This document shows, one piece after another, positions 9,270 through 19,485 of a stretch of 64,000 nt of DNA (the first letter of the stretch is position 1; each line of letters begins with the position of its first letter). Both the position numbers and the translations under genes were made by a program. The stretch lies in the NCBI GenBank assembly GCA_964460075.1, contig CAYWPC010000013.1:1-64000 (forward strand). Reading direction: 5' to 3'. This DNA comes from JAMBLL01 sp964460075. GTDB taxonomy: Bacteria > Actinomycetota > Acidimicrobiia > Spongiisociales > UBA5794. The notes under the pieces are model-generated. The model did no database searches. It was given only the letters and a program-made list of their open reading frames with translations, and was not told the origin of the DNA.

Positions 9270-12047
9270 TCAACCTGTATTGCGCAGGCCGGCTGCGATG
9301 CCGTTTACGGTCAGAAGCAGCGCTCTGCGCAACACGGGATCATCGCCACCCGCACTCCGAGATCGCTCGAGTAAGTTCACTTGTAGGTGGTGCAGCGGTC
9401 GCAAGTATGCGTCTCTGACTCGGAGGGTGCGTTGCAGGACCGGGTTGGCATCGAGCAGAGCCCGCTCCCCCGTGATGGCCAGCACTTCATCGATCGTTCG
9501 ATGGTATTCCTCTTCAATCGTGCTGAACGAGTGACGATATTGCGAGGACACAAGCGCTTGAGCGTACCGATTGGCTATCACCAGATCCGTCTTGGCAAGA
9601 GTCATCTCGACGTTCGAGATAAAGGTCCGAAAGAATGACCAGTCGTCATACATTCGACTGATCGCACCACCATGCCCCTGCTCGCGAGCAGCGGCAAGCC
9701 CCGATCCGACGCCAAACCATCCTGGGATAATCTGGCGAGACTGAGTCCATCCGAAGACCCAGGGAATCGCCCTCAGGCTTTTCAGCGACCCGGAACCGTC
9801 TGGGCGCCGCGATGGCCGCGACCCGATATTGAGTGCTCCCAACTCGTCGACGGGTGTGGATCTGAGAAAGTACTCGACAAGGTTCGGATCTGCTATCAGG
9901 CCGCGATAGGCTGCGTAGGAAGCGTCGCTCACGATGTCCATGGTCTCGTGCCAGGTGCGAAGCTGATCTCGGGGTTGGCGGGGTGAGCGGTGAAGCAGCG
10001 ACGCCTCGATCACCGCGGACAAGGTGAGTTCTAGATTTCGAGCAGCGAGATCTGCAAGACCGTATTTGTCAGCGATCACCTCACCTTGCTCTGTGATCTT
10101 GATTGGGCCATCAACGGTTCCGAACGGCTGGGCGAGAATCGCCTCATGGGTAGGCCCACCACCTCGGCCGATCGTACCGCCGCGCCCGTGGAACAAACGC
10201 AGGAGGACACCGTGCGACTTCGCTGTGTCACGTAGTCGTTGCTGTGCCTTGTAAATCTCCCATTGAGATGTCGTGATTCCACCGGCCTTGTTCGAGTCCG
10301 AGTATCCGAGCATCACCTCCTGGACATCACCGCGTATGCGAACGATCTCCCGATACGGCTCGACGCAGAGGAGTCGATCGAGTAACTCATCGGCGTTCCG
10401 TAGCTCTTGTGTTGTCTCGAGAAGGGGAACAAACCCGAGTTCAGCAACTTCTCCCGGCACGTCGATCAGACCCACCTCACGAGCCAACACGGCCGCAGCC
10501 AGGACGTCGTCGACATTCCGAGTCATCGAGATGATGTAGCTCTCGATGAGGTCGCTCCCGTACCGATCCTTGACGCGTCGGATGGTTCGGAACACGTTGA
10601 GCGTCGCTTCCGTCTCTTCGCTCACGGCAGCGGCGGTCGTGGTCAGCGGCCGGCGACCCTTCAGCTCTTCTGCGAGCATCTCTGTGCGGTGAGCAGCATC
10701 CAGTTCGTCGTACGCGACATCAAGACGACCGAACAGCTCACCGATCGCCGTATGGTGCCTCGTCGCGAGTTGGCGGATATCCATCGTTGCAAGTTGGAAG
10801 CCGAAGGTGGCAGCCGTTCTCGCCGTCCTGGCAACCATCCCACCCGCAACGAGCCCACCGCGATTCTCCAGAAGCGACCGATGGATCAAGGCGAGATCTT
10901 CGAGCACATCACCGATCGCCGCATATCCGTGATGCGCCGATTGCAGAGACCCCGAAGCCACTCGCTCCCTGGTATCGATGAGTCGTTGATGGATATAGGC
11001 GAGCTTCAATCGGTACGGCTCCTCGGCGTTGAGGACACCAAAGCGCTCGAAGACGTTCGGCATCTGTCGTTTGTCGTCCTCGAGACTCGCGCCGAGCTCG
11101 TTGCTCACTCGTCGAATCCTCGAAGATGTCGACAGATCGGCTGCCAATGCCTCGATTGCACGTATGAGGTTTCGCATGGCGTGGTCGTGCTGGGCGGCCA
11201 GTACTTCGTCTGTGACACGTGCGGTCACGAATGGGTTCCCATCGCGATCACCACCAACCCAGGTACCGAACCGGATCGGGGTGTCGTCGATAGCGATCTC
11301 GATGCCGAGACGAGCCATCTGGGTGGCGTAGTTGTCCAGAACCTCAGGCACAGATCGTCGGAAGAGCTCGTCGAGATAGTAGATCACCGAAGCTGCTTCG
11401 TCCCTGGGATCGGGCCGATCTCTTCGAAGCTCATCCGTCTGCCAGATGAGGTCAATCAGCTCTGCGAGACGTCGGTCGATCCGACGTTTGTCTGCGGCAG
11501 TTGCTCGCGTGTCAAGGCGCTCGTCGAGCAGACCTGACACGGCGTTGAGCTTGGTAAGTATGGATCGCCGTGACGCCTCGGTGGGATGAGCAGTGAACAC
11601 AGGCCGAAGCTCAAGGCGCCCCAGCACATGCTCGATCTCACGCTTATCGAGATCGGAGGCCTCGATCTGGTCGACGGTGCTCTCCAGCCAGCCACGTTGC
11701 CGCCCAGTGCGTGCAGCCAACTCGTCGAGGCGATGTGTCTGCTCGGCGACATTCGCGAGATAGAAATAGGCCGTGAAGGCTCGCACGAGTGTGCTAAGGA
11801 TTGGCAGCTCGATACCGTCGAGCAGCTCAGCGAGGGCACCGTCGTCCTCGGCCGGACCACCATCGCCTAACGTTCTCGTAGTCGCCCGAACAGCCTCCAC
11901 GAGGTCGAGCAGCTCAGGACCTTCCTGGCGCACGAGTGAGTCACCGAGCTGGTTACCCAATCGCCGAATGTCCGCGCGCAGCGCTGCATCTCTCGCTTCT
12001 AGTTCCACAACCGAGAGCGTACTCACCACCTCGACGACGAGAGTCAC
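9270..12047 (-). CDS. ppc: Phosphoenolpyruvate carboxylase
   Basis: The protein is 925 residues, the usual length for the family. Catalytic landmarks are present in order: FTAHPTEASRR with the active His at about 154, GYSDSNKAGG near residue 560, FHGRGGTIGRGGGP near residue 600, and a C-terminus ending GLRNTG that matches the conserved QNTG-type end. It carboxylates PEP to oxaloacetate for anaplerosis. GTG 12047 opens the longest frame; GTG 12026 (protein starting STLSVVELEARD) is an alternative because GAGG lies just before it. It is divergent from the 8-oxoguanine-deaminase-like gene, with only 67 bp between. There is no operon partner. Confidence 0.95.
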   Translation of the reverse strand: MTLVVEVVSTLSVVELEARDAALRADIRRLGNQLGDSLVRQEGPELLDLVEAVRATTRTLGDGGPAEDDGALAELLDGIELPILSTLVRAFTAYFYLANVAEQTHRLDELAARTGRQRGWLESTVDQIEASDLDKREIEHVLGRLELRPVFTAHPTEASRRSILTKLNAVSGLLDERLDTRATAADKRRIDRRLAELIDLIWQTDELRRDRPDPRDEAASVIYYLDELFRRSVPEVLDNYATQMARLGIEIAIDDTPIRFGTWVGGDRDGNPFVTARVTDEVLAAQHDHAMRNLIRAIEALAADLSTSSRIRRVSNELGASLEDDKRQMPNVFERFGVLNAEEPYRLKLAYIHQRLIDTRERVASGSLQSAHHGYAAIGDVLEDLALIHRSLLENRGGLVAGGMVARTARTAATFGFQLATMDIRQLATRHHTAIGELFGRLDVAYDELDAAHRTEMLAEELKGRRPLTTTAAAVSEETEATLNVFRTIRRVKDRYGSDLIESYIISMTRNVDDVLAAAVLAREVGLIDVPGEVAELGFVPLLETTQELRNADELLDRLLCVEPYREIVRIRGDVQEVMLGYSDSNKAGGITTSQWEIYKAQQRLRDTAKSHGVLLRLFHGRGGTIGRGGGPTHEAILAQPFGTVDGPIKITEQGEVIADKYGLADLAARNLELTLSAVIEASLLHRSPRQPRDQLRTWHETMDIVSDASYAAYRGLIADPNLVEYFLRSTPVDELGALNIGSRPSRRPDGSGSLKSLRAIPWVFGWTQSRQIIPGWFGVGSGLAAAREQGHGGAISRMYDDWSFFRTFISNVEMTLAKTDLVIANRYAQALVSSQYRHSFSTIEEEYHRTIDEVLAITGERALLDANPVLQRTLRVRDAYLRPLHHLQVNLLERSRSAGGDDPVLRRALLLTVNGIAAGLRNTG

Positions 12048-12102
12048 CGCGAAATTCGCACACCTACCGTCGACACTCGTTCGAGGATTCCTGCGGGGCC
12101 GC

Positions 12103-12114
12103 TATTTTGGTCCC
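12103..12114 (+). promoter_or_regulatory. -10 box for a leaderless transcript
   Basis: TATTTT at 12103-12108 ends 6 nt before ATG 12115, with no ribosome site between. The arrangement TATTTTGG-NN-CCATG is repeated exactly at 44936. A -10 box this close implies transcription starting at or next to the A of ATG. No convincing -35 box is seen. Confidence 0.55.
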
Positions 12115-13482
12115 ATGAGCACTCTCTTGGTCAAGCATGCACGCGTAATCGCAACGATGGATGCCGAAGAAAACGAGATCATCAACGGTGCCTTGTTCAT
12201 CGTTGACGGGTTCATTGAACAGGTAGGCCCGACGGTCGATCTTCCCGAAACCGCCGACGAGGTCCTCGATCTGGAAGACCATGTCGTTCTCCCAGGCTTC
12301 GTCAACACGCATCATCACTTCTATCAGACGCTAACGAGAGCTGTGCCTGGTGCACAGGACGTGGGCCTGTTCGGATGGCTCACGACGCTCTATCCGAGCT
12401 GGGCCCGTATGACCTCCGAACACATAGGCGCCTCGACCAAAGTGGCACTCGCGGAGCTTGCTCTTAGCGGATGCACCACGGCGTCGGACCATCTCTATCT
12501 CTTCCCCAACGGTTCGCGCCTCGATGACGAGATCGAGGCCGCACACGATGTCGGCCTCCGCCTCCACGCATCTCGTGGCTCGATGAGCCTCGGAGAGAGC
12601 AGTGGCGGCCTGCCTCCCGATTCCATCGTCGAGAGTGACGACACAATCCTTACCGACACGCACCGACTCATCGACACCTACCACGATCCCGATCCTGGGT
12701 CCATGATCCGGATCGTAATTGCCCCGTGCTCCCCATTCTCGGTATCACCAGACCTGATGAGAGCGTCGGCTGCACTTGCCCGCGCCACAGGAACCAGGCT
12801 CCATACGCACCTCGCTGAAACTCTGGACGAGGAGTCGTTCTGCCTCGAGACGTACGGACGGCGGCCTGTGGAACTTGCCGAGGATCTCGATTGGATGGGC
12901 AGTGATGTGTGGTTCGCCCACGGTGTGTTCATCAACGCTGCCGAGAGGGCTCGAATGGCGTCAACTGGCACTGGTGTAGCTCACTGCCCGTCGTCGAACA
13001 TGCGGCTCGCCTCAGGGATTGCGCCTGTGATGAGTTTCCTCGCCGCTGGCGTTCCCGTGGGACTCGGCGTCGACGGCTCGGCAAGTAACGACGGAAGCAA
13101 TCTCCTCGGCGAGGCACGCCTCTCTATGTTGTTGAGCCGTCTCGACGCCGCACCGAGCCAATCTGGCGGCGAACTGATGACGGCGCGAGGCGCCCTCGCA
13201 ATAGCGACGAAGGGCGGCGCATCGGTGCTTGGTCGCAACGACATCGGATCGCTGGAACCCGGCATGGCGGCCGACTTTATCGCGATCGACCTCAACAGGC
13301 TCGAATTCGCTGGGGCACACCACGACCCGGTCGCCGCTGTGATTCTTGCCGCTCCCACGGGTGTTGACTACAACTACGTCCATGGCCGACCAATCGTGGT
13401 CGAGGGCGCGCTCGTGACCATCGAGCTTGAGCCGCTGATAGAGCATCACAACGCGCTCGCATCATCGCTCTTCATCGGTTAG
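12115..13482 (+). CDS. 8-oxoguanine deaminase-like amidohydrolase
   Basis: The 455-residue protein belongs to the AtzB/TrzN/8-oxoguanine deaminase branch of the amidohydrolase superfamily. It shows the metal site HxH (GFVNTHHHFYQ, His66/His68), the branch-typical TLTRAVPGAQD and LYPSWARM stretches, HTHLAET near residue 235, FAHGVF, and the metal-binding Asp in GLGVDGSASND. 8-oxoguanine deaminases convert 8-oxoguanine to urate and ammonia, which would feed the neighbouring YgfK/SsnA-type genes. A related aminotriazine or other purine deaminase activity cannot be excluded. ATG 12115 was chosen because it begins the family N-terminus and follows the leaderless-type -10 box. Confidence 0.85.
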   Translation: MSTLLVKHARVIATMDAEENEIINGALFIVDGFIEQVGPTVDLPETADEVLDLEDHVVLPGFVNTHHHFYQTLTRAVPGAQDVGLFGWLTTLYPSWARMTSEHIGASTKVALAELALSGCTTASDHLYLFPNGSRLDDEIEAAHDVGLRLHASRGSMSLGESSGGLPPDSIVESDDTILTDTHRLIDTYHDPDPGSMIRIVIAPCSPFSVSPDLMRASAALARATGTRLHTHLAETLDEESFCLETYGRRPVELAEDLDWMGSDVWFAHGVFINAAERARMASTGTGVAHCPSSNMRLASGIAPVMSFLAAGVPVGLGVDGSASNDGSNLLGEARLSMLLSRLDAAPSQSGGELMTARGALAIATKGGASVLGRNDIGSLEPGMAADFIAIDLNRLEFAGAHHDPVAAVILAAPTGVDYNYVHGRPIVVEGALVTIELEPLIEHHNALASSLFIG

Positions 13483-13526
13483 CCACGTCCCTGTGCAGTC
13501 CCGGCCTGCACCGAATGGAGCTCAGC

Positions 13527-14693
13527 TCATGCAGCAGATATCCGCTCAGGTTCCACACCTACTACAGCCCGATAGTTGACTGGATCGGTCGCTCCTTCGG
13601 TAACGATGATCAACGCAACATCCTCTGGACCGAGGTTGAGCTCGTCGCGAAGATCTGGCCGTCGGTCGACGAGCGCGAGCAGGGAGGCGAACGCTGCGGC
13701 GCCGGTCTCACCTGCCACGATGCCCTCGGAGGCAAGAAGCCGCATCGCTTCTTCAGCCCATTCGTCATCGAACGAGAGCGTCGCGCTCAATCCCGCTTCG
13801 ATCGTGGGGAACGCTATGGGAGATGCCGTGCCACAACTCAGACCTGCCATGATCGTCGTGTGCGGGCCGGGGATGGTGACAACCTCGCCCGCCGAGAGTG
13901 CAGCCATGACACAGGCCGCGTTCGTCGGCTCAGCTCCGATGATCACGGGGCGGGGCTGACGGCTCGCGTAGTGTGAGATGATGGCCGCACCGAGAGCCCC
14001 AACACCCATGGGAGCAACGATCACAGTCGGCTCGGGAAGACCTTCCTCTGCCGTCTGCTCCTCGACCTCGGACAGCATCGTCGAGTAGCCCTCGATCACC
14101 CACTGTGGCACCACTTCGTATCCTGGCCATGAAGTGTCAGACACGACCAGCGTTGAACCGTCCGCGGCATCTGCTGCGGCTGCAACGGCGTCGTCGTACG
14201 TGCCGTCGACCTCTGTGACGGTGGCTCCTTCGGACTCGATGGCCTTGATGCGAGCGTCCACAGTCCCAGCCGGTACCCAGATCCGCGCTGAGAGGCCCAC
14301 CATGCGCGCGAATCTTGCCACCGCACGACCATGATTTCCGTCGGTTGCCGTTGCCAGTGTGAGAGGCAGGTGCGGCTCGATGAGGGTGGCCAGTGCCTCG
14401 ATCGTGGACCAACCATCCGGGTCGATCCCCGTGTGCTCGATAATGGACCGATACGACGCCCAGGAGGCGCCAAGCATCTTGAATGCCGGAAGCCCGAGCC
14501 GCTCCGACTCGTCGTTGACCAGCACTGCAGCGATGCCAAGCCTGCGTGCTAAAGCCTCGACACTGGTGATCGGCGTTGGCATGTAGCCTGGGAGTCGCTG
14601 GTGGAAGTGAAGCGCGTTCTGAGATACGAACGATTTGGGTGGAAGCTCCGAAATCTGGTTCAACAGAACCTTGGGATCAGATGTCGGTGTCAT
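13527..14693 (-). CDS. ygeX: Diaminopropionate ammonia-lyase-like PLP enzyme (YgeX-like)
   Basis: The 388-residue protein carries the N-terminal FHQRLPGYMPTP segment of diaminopropionate ammonia-lyase and the PLP lysine in AFKMLGASWA (near residue 70). The phosphate-binding glycines are in ATDGNHGRAVA and VAPMGVGALGA. The family splits 2,3-diaminopropionate into pyruvate and two ammonia. AAGGAG lies 9 nt before the ATG. It is the last gene of the minus-strand operon that begins at the double operator 23068, after a 176-bp gap behind the YgfK-like gene. The E. coli homologue lies in the ygeW-ygeX-ygeY-hyuA-ygfK-ssnA cluster, which matches this neighbourhood. Threonine-dehydratase-type relatives are the alternative. 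Confidence 0.87.
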   Translation of the reverse strand: MTPTSDPKVLLNQISELPPKSFVSQNALHFHQRLPGYMPTPITSVEALARRLGIAAVLVNDESERLGLPAFKMLGASWASYRSIIEHTGIDPDGWSTIEALATLIEPHLPLTLATATDGNHGRAVARFARMVGLSARIWVPAGTVDARIKAIESEGATVTEVDGTYDDAVAAAADAADGSTLVVSDTSWPGYEVVPQWVIEGYSTMLSEVEEQTAEEGLPEPTVIVAPMGVGALGAAIISHYASRQPRPVIIGAEPTNAACVMAALSAGEVVTIPGPHTTIMAGLSCGTASPIAFPTIEAGLSATLSFDDEWAEEAMRLLASEGIVAGETGAAAFASLLALVDRRPDLRDELNLGPEDVALIIVTEGATDPVNYRAVVGVEPERISAA

Positions 14694-14869
14694 GTATGTC
14701 TACTCCTTGGTCTCCCCCACTGATGGATGTGCATAATTCGAAATCGCCGTCTCGCCTGTGGTCAGCAAGAACGGCTAGGTCCGGATCCCCGATTCCGGGC
14801 CGGAACGGCGGTGGGGTACCCGTGCAGGTCGACCTCGACCGCGTTCGGTGGCAGATAGTTGGACGTCGA

Positions 14870-17800
14870 TCAATCTCTACCACCGAACGTTGGCGCGGCG
14901 ATTCTCGTCCCGCTAGCCCCAGCAAACGGAATCTCGGGCATCGACGCGTCGAGGCCCTTCCAGAGGGCGAACATCGTCGCTGCAGGAAGGAGCGAAGCGT
15001 CGTCTCCGTCCGGAGCAGAATCTTGTGAGGTCGCCTGCAGCAACCCAAGAGATCGGTCGAACAACGCCACGATCGAAGGAGAGGAGTATTCCATGGAGCC
15101 GTTGATCAGGAGCTTGTGGGTCTCGCCCTCGAATCGCCCTTTCACCATCACGTCGTCACCATCACGTTGCATGATGAAGGCGTTCGATGACTCGGCTTCG
15201 AACTCATCCTCATGTAGGTACAGGCGCGGCTTGTCCAGATACGGCTTCCCCGATGTAGGGCATGCGGTAACGCAGTTCCCACATTCATTGCAAAAGTCGG
15301 TGAGTACCGCGATCTGATACGGCTGGTCGACACTAAAAGTCTGGCTCCCTTGCTCCACGAGTGCACCGTTGCGTATCGCGTACGACGGAAGGTCAGCGGT
15401 GAACGCCTCGGTCTTGTACGTCATGAGCGCCAGGTTGGGGCAGACGCCAACGCAGAGACTGCAGATCGTGTCGCAGTCGAGACAGCGGCTTGCCTCCTTC
15501 TGCGCTTCTTGGGCCGAGTACACGAGCATCGTCTCGTTGAAGTTGTTGCGAACGCTCAACGGCGTGAACTTGGCAGGGACCCTGTATTCGCGCCTGGCTC
15601 TGCGCATCACAAGATCGGCAAGATCGTCGGTCGTCGGCATTTCAATAGCTTCGCCGATATAGCTACCCGTGGTCGCCTCGATGATGGCAGCCGCTGCCGC
15701 CTTCCCGTCTGCTGCTGCCTTGACGATCGATGACGGTCCGTCAGCGGCGACGTCACCACCGGCGTAGAGGCCAGGGATCGTCGATTCGAACGTGATCGGG
15801 TCGACCTCGATGTATCCCCGCGAGGTGAGCGACGGTGGATCGTCGCCGAAGAAGTCAAGAAGCGAGTGTTGGCTGATCGCAAGAATCAGCGTGTCGAGCG
15901 GTATCTCGTATTCAGAATCAGGTACATCGTGGGGAACCTTTCTCCCTGAGGAATCCCTGTCACCGCGATACTCGGTCCGAGTCGCGATGAGACCCGTTAG
16001 CTTCCCGTCTTCGACGTGAAGGCCCGAAGGATTGGTGAGTTCCACGACCGTGACACCCTCCTGTTGGCACGCGTGAACCTCTTCGAGATCGGCTGGCATC
16101 TGATCGATTGTTCTCCGGTAGATGATCGATACATCGGTAGCTCCAACCCGCCACGCAGAGCGTGCACAGTCCATGGCGGTGTCACCAGCGCCTATGACAC
16201 CGACCTTGGGTCCGACCGACATCGGGTCGCCCTCGCGAACGCTGCGAAGGAACCGCAGTGCGTCAATCACACCGTCAGCGTCTTCCCCTTCAATGCCGAG
16301 ATACTTGGGGAGCTGTGCTCCCACGGCAATGAACACCGAGTCGAACCCATCGCGTCTGAGATCTTCCAGGGAGAAGTCCTCTCCCGCCTTTTGGCCGTAC
16401 TGGATTGCAACACCGAGCTCTTCGAGGATTGCCATGTCTTTGTCGATTTCGCTCTGCGGGAGACGGTACGCCGGTATCGCACCGCCCACCATGCCGCCAG
16501 GGTATGGATGAGCTTCAAAGATCGTGACGGACATGCCAGCAATACCGAGCGCCTGGGCTGCGGCGATGCCGGCGGGGCCTGCACCGACTATCGCCACCTT
16601 CGTGCCGGTCGGTGCGGAACGCTGCGGTGTCCTGGGCCACGTCTCGTGTGACATGATGAACCGTTTCATGTCACGTATCGCGAGTGGTTGGTCGAGGTGG
16701 GTGCGAATGCAGGTGGTCTCACATAGATGATCACAGACCCGTCCAAGGATCGACGGTACCGGGTTGTCGGCACGCGTTATGGTGATTGCATCGTCGAATC
16801 GACCCTCGCTGACGGCACGCATGTACGCGGGGACGTCCTGGGATATCGGGCATTCGTCAACGCACGGTGCCTCGATGCAGTCGAACAAGCCAAGCTTTCG
16901 GCTTGTCTTGGATCTGTCGGTGCGAAATGACTCGTTGCGGTAGCGCCAGTCGTCTCGAACTATCTCGGCATAGCCGCGCAGGTTGACCTGCGCAAGGGAT
17001 CGCATCGCGATTCTTGTGATCTCCGCTGCATACTTTTCGCCCCAACCCCTATCGATGGCCCAGTCGCGAATCACGGTCGCGATGGGAGCCTTCCATGCAC
17101 GCCCCAGGTGCGAGGAGAGATGGGAAGCATCGTCGTGGCTGAGCGCCGATTCAGTAGCGTCTGCGGTTGCCAGCAGCAGGAACTCAACAAATTCGGAGAG
17201 ATGACCTTCGCTGAGGGCTGTGCGCGCCGCGAAGTCGGCGACGCTTGATGCTTCCGCTGCGTCGAGTTCCAAGTCGAGTAGCTCAAGATACTGCGGCATT
17301 CGCAGATATCCGCCGGTCTTGAGCAGGTCGGAACATACGGTGATCGTCGTCATTCCGCCGCGGATGAGATCAGAGACATTGAACGCGTCAGCGCCGCCAG
17401 CGAATGACAGCAGCATGTCACCGTGAAACTCCTCGGACAGGAGAAGCGCCAGGTTCGACGTCACGGCGTGCAGGGCCCTCCCTGAGAGGTACATCATGTC
17501 ATCGTCCGGGAATGTCTGCCTGTGATTCTCTACTTCGAGCGTATTGGAGAGCTTCAGGCCGAAGGTGAGCCCTTTGAGGTTCGCGATGCGCTTGAGGTTG
17601 TGGAACATCGGAATGGCGTCGACATACTTCAAGTCGTGACCGAACGCTTCGTCTGGGATGACCACGTCGGTGAAGCCGAGATCCTTGTTGATGATCTTTC
17701 GGACACGGTCGGCGCCGAGCAACGTGGGGTTGCACTTGACGGAGGTGTGCAGTCCGCGGTCTTGCAGGAGGTAGGTGGAGATCTGCTCGATCTCCTCAGG

Positions 17801-18445
17801 TGGGCAGCCATGCATCGTGGATAGCGTCATCGTGTTCGAGAGCTGGGAGGGGATATCGATCTGTCTGATCTCTGGATAGCGCTGCGCAACGATGTCGATG
17901 TACGCACCCATGTACGCGGACGCGTCGTCCATGACGTCGAGGTACCACTGCACGTTGGGTTGCAGGATTCCCTTGAGGTCATATCCAACGCTCATGTTGA
18001 AAATCAGCCCGGGTGTGTCGCTTGGAAATCCGAGCTTGTGATGCAACGCATGGATCAGCACCCACGCTCGCAGGTACTCGTCAAACGATTCGTGAACCTT
18101 CAACTCCTGCGACCACTCGACGTTGTAGCCCTCGTCCTCTACATCGATGCATGGCTTGTTGACATCGAGCTCGTCAAGTGTTTGGACGGTCTTGAGCTCT
18201 ATGAAGCGGGCACCAACAAGCCACGAAACGATGATGTTTTGTGCCATCTGCGTGTGTGGACCTGCCGCAACACCGAATGGAGTCTCAAGAGTTCGCCCGT
18301 ATATCTCGACACGAAAGCGGTCACGCTCACTCGGTGTGAAGAACGCCCTACGTGGAATACCGAAGATCGAGTCCTTCTCCTCGAGTTCAGTGAAGAGCCA
18401 ATCAGTGAGTTGCTCCATCGTGACAGGCTGGAATCGGTCTGACAT
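14870..18445 (-). CDS. ygfK: YgfK-like flavin/iron-sulfur oxidoreductase
   Basis: Start ATG 18445 follows GAGGAG; a longer in-frame extension overlaps the upstream gene and is rejected. The 1191-residue protein has three parts. Residues 1-400 are a dihydroorotate-dehydrogenase-like barrel (FGVAAGPHTQMAQNI, MHGCPPEEIE). Residues 515-930 are a glutamate-synthase-small-subunit-like module with two Cys clusters (C523/C528/C532 and C571/C575/C579) and two Rossmann motifs (GAGPAG near 621, GAGDTA near 752). Residues 985-1075 are a ferredoxin part with clusters at C988-C1002 and C1052-C1062. E. coli YgfK was annotated as a putative selenate reductase subunit; later work places it in purine/urate breakdown. 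Here it lies between SsnA- and YgeX-like genes, which supports the purine role. Confidence 0.88.
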   Translation of the reverse strand: MSDRFQPVTMEQLTDWLFTELEEKDSIFGIPRRAFFTPSERDRFRVEIYGRTLETPFGVAAGPHTQMAQNIIVSWLVGARFIELKTVQTLDELDVNKPCIDVEDEGYNVEWSQELKVHESFDEYLRAWVLIHALHHKLGFPSDTPGLIFNMSVGYDLKGILQPNVQWYLDVMDDASAYMGAYIDIVAQRYPEIRQIDIPSQLSNTMTLSTMHGCPPEEIEQISTYLLQDRGLHTSVKCNPTLLGADRVRKIINKDLGFTDVVIPDEAFGHDLKYVDAIPMFHNLKRIANLKGLTFGLKLSNTLEVENHRQTFPDDDMMYLSGRALHAVTSNLALLLSEEFHGDMLLSFAGGADAFNVSDLIRGGMTTITVCSDLLKTGGYLRMPQYLELLDLELDAAEASSVADFAARTALSEGHLSEFVEFLLLATADATESALSHDDASHLSSHLGRAWKAPIATVIRDWAIDRGWGEKYAAEITRIAMRSLAQVNLRGYAEIVRDDWRYRNESFRTDRSKTSRKLGLFDCIEAPCVDECPISQDVPAYMRAVSEGRFDDAITITRADNPVPSILGRVCDHLCETTCIRTHLDQPLAIRDMKRFIMSHETWPRTPQRSAPTGTKVAIVGAGPAGIAAAQALGIAGMSVTIFEAHPYPGGMVGGAIPAYRLPQSEIDKDMAILEELGVAIQYGQKAGEDFSLEDLRRDGFDSVFIAVGAQLPKYLGIEGEDADGVIDALRFLRSVREGDPMSVGPKVGVIGAGDTAMDCARSAWRVGATDVSIIYRRTIDQMPADLEEVHACQQEGVTVVELTNPSGLHVEDGKLTGLIATRTEYRGDRDSSGRKVPHDVPDSEYEIPLDTLILAISQHSLLDFFGDDPPSLTSRGYIEVDPITFESTIPGLYAGGDVAADGPSSIVKAAADGKAAAAAIIEATTGSYIGEAIEMPTTDDLADLVMRRARREYRVPAKFTPLSVRNNFNETMLVYSAQEAQKEASRCLDCDTICSLCVGVCPNLALMTYKTEAFTADLPSYAIRNGALVEQGSQTFSVDQPYQIAVLTDFCNECGNCVTACPTSGKPYLDKPRLYLHEDEFEAESSNAFIMQRDGDDVMVKGRFEGETHKLLINGSMEYSSPSIVALFDRSLGLLQATSQDSAPDGDDASLLPAATMFALWKGLDASMPEIPFAGASGTRIAAPTFGGRD

Positions 18446-18462
18446 GCGCGGTCTCCTCTCAC

Positions 18463-19485
18463 CTACAGGCGGGCGTGCAGGCGGGCGGCCTGCTCTCGCG
18501 CTTTGGCTCGTATCTCGTCGGCGTCGACCCTGGTCGGTCGACCCTCGACGTACACGACCTCGCCTCCGACCTTCACCTCGAGCGGGTGGATCCCAGCGGT
18601 GAACGCTACATGCCAGGGATCCATTGGGTCGTATGACCACGTGACCTCGTCGTTTCGGGCTTCTGGAACGAGATTCCATCCGTTCTCAAGCCACGACCAT
18701 GCTGGATCGGGCCCAACAGTCACGTCGACGGAGCGCTGCATGACATATGCGAGGCGGAACGATTCGATCATGTTGGCCCCGATGCCGTCGGTTCCCAGCG
18801 CCACCATGTTGGAGAACCGGGCAGGGTCCGCGTATCCGACGCCGTTGTTCAGGTTCGAGCGCGGGTTGTGCAGAATCGTTCCCTTGAGATCGTGATCCGT
18901 TTGGAGATGCACACAATGGCTGAGGAGCCAACGATCGTTTGTCATCCCCTCCAGCCGCTTCGGCGCCTCGGCATCCCCAGGGCCCTCCGCGACATGGATG
19001 TGGACGCCGACTCCGAACTCTTCTGCGAGTGCAGCTGCCCCTTCAAGAGAAGCGTCACTGCAGGTGAAGGTGGCGTGCACACCGACAAGGCACTTGCCCC
19101 CTTCTTCGAGGAACCGGCGATTCTCTTCGAGGCCCCGCAATGCACCGTCGGCTCCGTGGCGGTCGGTGACTCCGTACCCTGTTATCACCCGAACTCCGAC
19201 CTCATCGCATGCGCGCGCGATCACCGAAAGCGAACCTTCGATCGCGTTCGGCGTCTCGTTGTGGTCGATAATCGCGGTCGTACCGGCCTCAAGTGCTTCG
19301 AGGGCCCCCAGCTTTGCGGACCACTCGAGCATCTCCAGGTCGAGTGCGGTGTCGAGACGCCACCACACCTGTTCCAAGATCTCTTGGAAATTCGTGGCAA
19401 CCAACGGTGGTGCCGGCATCCCTCGCGCTAACTCCGAGTACAAGTGGTGGTGGGAACATACAAGTCCTGGCGTTGTGGCAACCAT
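18463..19485 (-). CDS. ssnA: SsnA-like amidohydrolase, N-terminally short
   Basis: The 340-residue product matches SsnA from its metal-binding core onward. PGLVCSHHHLYSELARG gives HxH, followed by EQVWWRLDTALD, HIHVAEG, LLSHCVHL, HNPRSNLNNGVGY and the metal Asp in ALGTDGIGANM. E. coli SsnA has about 55 more N-terminal residues forming part of the beta-sandwich. Here the frame begins directly after the stop of the xdhD-like gene (TGA 19486-19488), so that piece is absent. The protein could be a natural short form, depend on another start, or be impaired. In the operon it lies between XdhD-like and YgfK-like genes, 17 bp before the latter. SsnA relatives hydrolyse purine-type rings; the exact reaction here is unproven. 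Confidence 0.8.
   Translation of the reverse strand: MVATTPGLVCSHHHLYSELARGMPAPPLVATNFQEILEQVWWRLDTALDLEMLEWSAKLGALEALEAGTTAIIDHNETPNAIEGSLSVIARACDEVGVRVITGYGVTDRHGADGALRGLEENRRFLEEGGKCLVGVHATFTCSDASLEGAAALAEEFGVGVHIHVAEGPGDAEAPKRLEGMTNDRWLLSHCVHLQTDHDLKGTILHNPRSNLNNGVGYADPARFSNMVALGTDGIGANMIESFRLAYVMQRSVDVTVGPDPAWSWLENGWNLVPEARNDEVTWSYDPMDPWHVAFTAGIHPLEVKVGGEVVYVEGRPTRVDADEIRAKAREQAARLHARL

Noticed and set aside
10407..11537. 376-codon open frame on the + strand
   Set aside because: It is antisense to PEP carboxylase, whose motifs are complete; the translated product has no recognisable domain.
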